64,000 nt of DNA from Trichinella spiralis (Eukaryota > Nematoda > Enoplea > Trichinellida > Trichinellidae). The position numbers were made by a program, and so were the translations under genes. Every line of letters starts with the position of its first letter. Position 1 is the first letter of the stretch. Below are positions 60,774-64,000 of the stretch, one piece after another. Under the pieces are notes generated by a model. The model did not search any database and was not told the origin of the DNA. It saw only the letters and a program-made list of their open reading frames with translations. Where the stretch lies: NCBI GenBank assembly GCA_000181795.3, contig CM012954.1:17146843-17210842 (forward strand), read 5' to 3'.

Positions 60774-61212
60774 CAGTGTTTCTCAACCAGGGGGGCGCGC
60801 CCCCCTAGGGGGGCGTAGGAAGGTTCCAGGGGGGGCGTGAGAAGTAGGAATTTTTATTCCTGCAGAGGTGTTTGAAATTCAGCTTGGTCCACTTCAGCTA
60901 AATTTTAACCGCCTATTGTTTCTGGTCATTTTAGTTTTAGCGTAACCGCGTCAGCTGTGCGCAATTTATAATTTCCCTTTGCACTAAAATCGCCTTTCGA
61001 AATTCACCTGATGTGACGAGAGACGTGAATAATTTTTGACAGAGGCATATGCACGATATTTATCAAACTCATAGAACAAAGCCGTATTTTGTCTAATGGT
61101 GGAAACAAGCAATGCGGTGAAAATTTCGCCTGAAGTCGACCATCACACTTTATTTTCTCATTCTTTCCTTCATTCGACATCGCGGCAACACCAACTTTTG
61201 TCTCATGTGTGC
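60774..61212 (+). mobile_element. hAT-like transposon end inserted in the Pao remnant, cut by a gap
   Basis: The element begins CAGTGTTTCTCAACCAGG, a classic hAT terminal sequence, followed by a strongly GC-rich stretch with a perfect 16-bp palindrome at 60790-60805 (six G, CGCG, six C). The related segment to the right of the gap (61223-61400) continues through the insertion point without this sequence, which supports insertion at 60774. The other end is not seen because of the N gap. Confidence 0.7.
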
Positions 61213-61222
61213 NNNNNNNNNN
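61213..61222. other. Assembly gap (10 N)
   Basis: Ten Ns. The sequence to the right (61223-61350) resembles 60597-60721 at roughly 88% identity, so unlike the other two gaps the flanks are related but clearly diverged. Confidence 0.98.
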
Positions 61223-61840
61223 AGACGTACGGTGTACAATGTTCCATCAGAGGGTAAGGAAAGTTCAAAGCTTGTGCTGATCAGGCGGGGACCCCTGTAC
61301 CGTACTCATGTCGTCTGATGTTCCAAGTGCATTATCTCCCGAATCTTTTATTAAGGGTGGCGTGCGCTGACACCAGTTTCGAGCAACACTGGCTTAACAG
61401 ATGTTGCAGATTCCATTTTCTCGTTTACTATCAGGCCGCACACAATCATCCTAAGGTCGAATGGATGTCTATGGGCTCCCTTCTTTTTCCGCGATTTATT
61501 TTCTGATCTATCAACTCATAGTAATGTCCAAGCCAATGAAAACGTTTAAAGCTTTGGAACTTCATCTGATGTCGTCGACAAACTGCAACGTTTCCAATCG
61601 TTTCGACTGATAACGTTGTGCTTTTTGACACTTGTTGTGATCTCCACACAGTGATTCGACGAGAATTCTTTCAGTCAGATTGCTTAGACTGAGTACTTCC
61701 ACAATGCTTTTCTTGACGAATGAACAAACGCTGGTGGCAATGTCAAACACGACATTACACGTGAAGAAATTAACTTTTAGACTAACTTTCCACTCCACGG
61801 CAAACGCTTCGTTACACCATTCATACTTTCGCATCATGAG
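61223..61840 (-). mobile_element. Second decayed BEL/Pao fragment (peptidase-like region and beyond)
   Basis: Minus-strand reading with several frame changes shows VEVLSLSNLTERILVE (near 61655-61705), then KRLETLQFVDD, and YELIDQKINRGKRREP with DIHSTLG (near 61446-61520). These resemble the aspartic-peptidase (A17) part of Pao polyproteins that precedes the reverse transcriptase. At 61223-61400 it overlaps in content with the fragment at 60597-60773. It has frameshifts and stops and is not functional. Confidence 0.65.
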
Positions 61841-64000
61841 AAAGGAAAGAAATCTAAGCAATTTATAAATGCATTGAGTCACTATAAAAAGCTTTAAACT
61901 GATCTTGAAATACTTAACCATCATTTTAAAGGAAAAAAATGACCATAATTGAGTGGCATGCATTTTGCATTTATTTTTCTAGCAGTTGAAATATTCATAA
62001 CATGTAATCATAATGCTAAAAAATATTGTGCCTGATTTTACGACTTAATTGCAAAAAATCATTATCTTTCAAGTATCAGTACAATCAAACTTGAGGACAA
62101 TCATTATTTGTAAAAAACATACCGCATGCAATTTCATTTCGATTGAGTTTAACACTTGAAGAGAACTTTGTTTGCACATATTTGTTTCATATTGAAATTT
62201 GTCGTAGATAATAATTATGTTTTTAATATATCAGAAGTGATAAAGTTTTATTATTTTGTCATATGTGAACAATCAAAATGAAAAGTGTTATCAGATACTA
62301 ACGTCATTCACATGTGCAAGGGAATGAAAATTGCATTCCATCAAAAAAGGCTCCTGGAATCTCTTTCAAAAATCAGTATTTTATTCCTGAAACCTGGAAT
62401 AGGCAACTATCTGCAAAAAATATGAATTAAAATTAAATATTTTTATTTCATTCGATTAATTAAACTTTTTACGGCAAGTATAATGATAGGTATAAAATAC
62501 ATTTTATTTAAAATACGCTTTACGTAATTAATAATTGTTTCGATAATTTCAGTTATAATTGAAAAGACTTTACAATTGAAATAAAGTGATTTTCACAATT
62601 TTCAATTAATTTAAAAATATCAATTTTATTACAAAAATATTAATGGTATAATGCATCCTTTATCATCAATTACAACTGCATGACGTTGTCTAATAAACAT
62701 TGATTTCATTTGCGACCGGGTGGTTATATGAACGCAAAGTGAAAATGAATATTTTGCTGCACTTTATGCTTGCAGCAGCACTTTATTGCCATCAGTAAGT
62801 ACAGTTTCTGCCTATTGGATAATAATTCTAATGGATTAGGAACTTATGCTATTTCCTTATGTGTAGAGCAGTGATTTCTATGTATTATCATTAGTCACAA
62901 AAATTCCCTAAGTTAGTACACAAATCCAAAAATGATTATTTTCTATAACTTTCTCAGTACCAGTTAATTCTCAGCTTCGACAGAATACAGCATATTTTAA
63001 AGTATCAGCATTTAAACCATTTTGATGTCATGTGTCTGTGCTGTTTAAAGTGAATGTTGTTTAAATTTACAATCTTTGGGCAAAATATTCATTTGAATTC
63101 AGCTTTATCAGATATTTCATATTGTTCTACCGGGACACTAAGCTTCTCTGAGTTAGCGATGGCATTTCTGAATGTACCTGTAGTTACTTCTACCTTAGAG
63201 GTCCAAATTCTTATGCTGTTGATTGCTTTCGCTGCAATGATTGCATTTTTGGTTCTTTGCGGATGGTGTAGCAAAGGAGAAAGAGATGGAAATGAACAAG
63301 CACCTCCTCTAAGACAACCACAACCATTATATCCTTGCTATCCACCTGGGCAGGTGTATCAACAGCAAATGGGAGCACCGGGATTCATGCCTATGCCTGT
63401 TCCTAATTACACTGCAGGACCTCCTCCGACAATTCTGACACAATTTCCAGCTGCTGCACCAGCACCACCGCCTGCATCTGTGGAACCTGAAGGTGGAGTC
63501 GATCCTGAGTTAGAAAGCATGGCTAAAGGTCAGTCTGCTAGAGATACAATGGCGGACGTTCCATCTATCAAAGACCATTTACCACCAAAGCGAAAACCGT
63601 ACTGAACGTTAGTCAGTTATTCTTTTTTCTGTGACGTTCACTTTTCTACTCACGTAAATTTCATTTCATTCTTTCACTATCACATGTGTGCTTATTTTTA
63701 TTTTGTTATGCAAGTTCAAAGTATCATTATTTTATAATGCATTAAAGTAAAATTAATTTTTATATGTGCAAGCCTTCTACTGCAATGTAATTTTTTCAAT
63801 GAATTAAATGATGTGATAGATTTTGTATTTCCAACAAGGCTTAAATATTTCGTAATCAAATTTTCCAAATGAATGCTTGTTAATTAATAACCTGAGAGTA
63901 CAATGGAATTTATACAATTTCATTTTATTACTTTTCAAGGCCTACTGCAGATCTACATAAAATTGCATAACACAGGCTTGGTTGCGTTTCATTTACAACA
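61806..64000. repeat. Right copy of the segmental duplication (truncated by window end)
   Basis: This is homologous to 53838-56040. The copy reaches the last base of the window, so its right boundary is unknown. Confidence 0.8.
63159..63605 (+). CDS. Unrecognised single-pass membrane protein with proline-rich tail (copy 2)
   Basis: The copy is 148 residues with the same layout as copy 1 at 55199: N-terminal helix, basic juxtamembrane segment, Pro/Tyr/Gln-rich tail and PPKRKPY end. I count 11 base differences in 447. Six change residues (Arg to Gly after the helix, Pro to Gln, Pro to Leu, Ser to Pro, Asp to Gly, Gly to Ser) and five are silent, which suggests weak constraint. The AG of the acceptor-like CTTTAG upstream of copy 1 is GG here (about 63077-63079). 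If copy 1 needs that site, copy 2 may be spliced differently or not expressed. No frame disruption is present. Confidence 0.65.
   Translation: MAFLNVPVVTSTLEVQILMLLIAFAAMIAFLVLCGWCSKGERDGNEQAPPLRQPQPLYPCYPPGQVYQQQMGAPGFMPMPVPNYTAGPPPTILTQFPAAAPAPPPASVEPEGGVDPELESMAKGQSARDTMADVPSIKDHLPPKRKPY

Noticed and set aside
61387-61399. CACTG followed by GCTTAACA, which looked like the far end and target duplication of the hAT insertion begun at 60774
   Set aside because: The surrounding 61223-61400 aligns with the Pao sequence at 60597-60773, so GGCTTAACA is shared by homology and this is the empty site, not an element end.
1-64000. CRISPR arrays, bacterial operons, riboswitches, tRNA or rRNA genes
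   Set aside because: The window is eukaryotic nuclear DNA. I saw no regularly spaced repeats and no convincing tRNA or rRNA sequence by eye, though a covariance-model scan was not possible.

Overview
This window is nuclear DNA from an animal. It is AT-rich, with many short introns (roughly 50-100 bases, plus a few kilobase-scale ones), GT-AG splice sites and ordinary metazoan gene families. The best guess is a nematode. Introns are compact, genes are dense, and acceptor-like AG sites sit just 5' of several start codons, as expected with spliced-leader trans-splicing. Acceptors vary (TTTTAG, TTTAAG, CTATAG as well as TTTCAG), which fits an early-branching (Dorylaimia, Trichinella/Trichuris-like) worm better than Caenorhabditis. 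That placement is inference.

Layout. 2.6-17.9 kb (+): a Shal/Kv4 potassium channel in six exons, with an apparent 12.8 kb intron inflated by an assembly duplication. 20.7-25.5 kb (+): an ELAPOR1/2 (EIG121/KIAA1324) orthologue in 18 exons. 25.9-28.6 kb (-): a Porcupine Wnt O-acyltransferase. 28.8-31.7 kb (-): an ESF1 pre-rRNA processing factor, repeated at 32.9-35.8 kb across a 10-N gap. 37.2-39.9 kb (+): cytosolic cysteinyl-tRNA synthetase. 40.1-40.6 kb (+): a ZNF593/Bud20 zinc-finger protein. 41.5-43.8 kb (+): V-ATPase subunit C. 44.7-46.8 kb (-): a class II DYRK kinase. 47.5-48.3 kb (-): a DMAC2L/ATP5S-like mitochondrial protein. 48.8-50.8 kb (+): Rab geranylgeranyltransferase alpha. From 50.8 kb on the sequence is gene-poor and repeat-rich. 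It holds a hAT-type element with a perfect 8-bp target duplication, a decayed BEL/Pao retroelement on the minus strand, a second hAT-like end, and two diverged copies of an unrecognised single-pass membrane protein gene (55.2 and 63.2 kb).

The named genes are mostly housekeeping and are not one pathway. Weak functional themes are secretory and endomembrane work (ELAPOR, Porcupine, V-ATPase, RabGGTase) and ribosome biogenesis or translation (ESF1, ZNF593, CARS). The assembly carries three 10-N gaps (11871, 32850, 61213). The first two are flanked by nearly identical multi-kilobase copies, which is the signature of unmerged contig ends or haplotypes, so the real locus probably has one ESF1 gene and a Shal intron of about 8 kb. 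The duplicated membrane-protein segment is more diverged (2.5% in coding sequence) and may be a true tandem duplication. I found no RNA genes and no complete previously undescribed system. The best novelty candidates are the paired membrane-protein genes and possible unrecognised exons near 57.7-58.4 kb.
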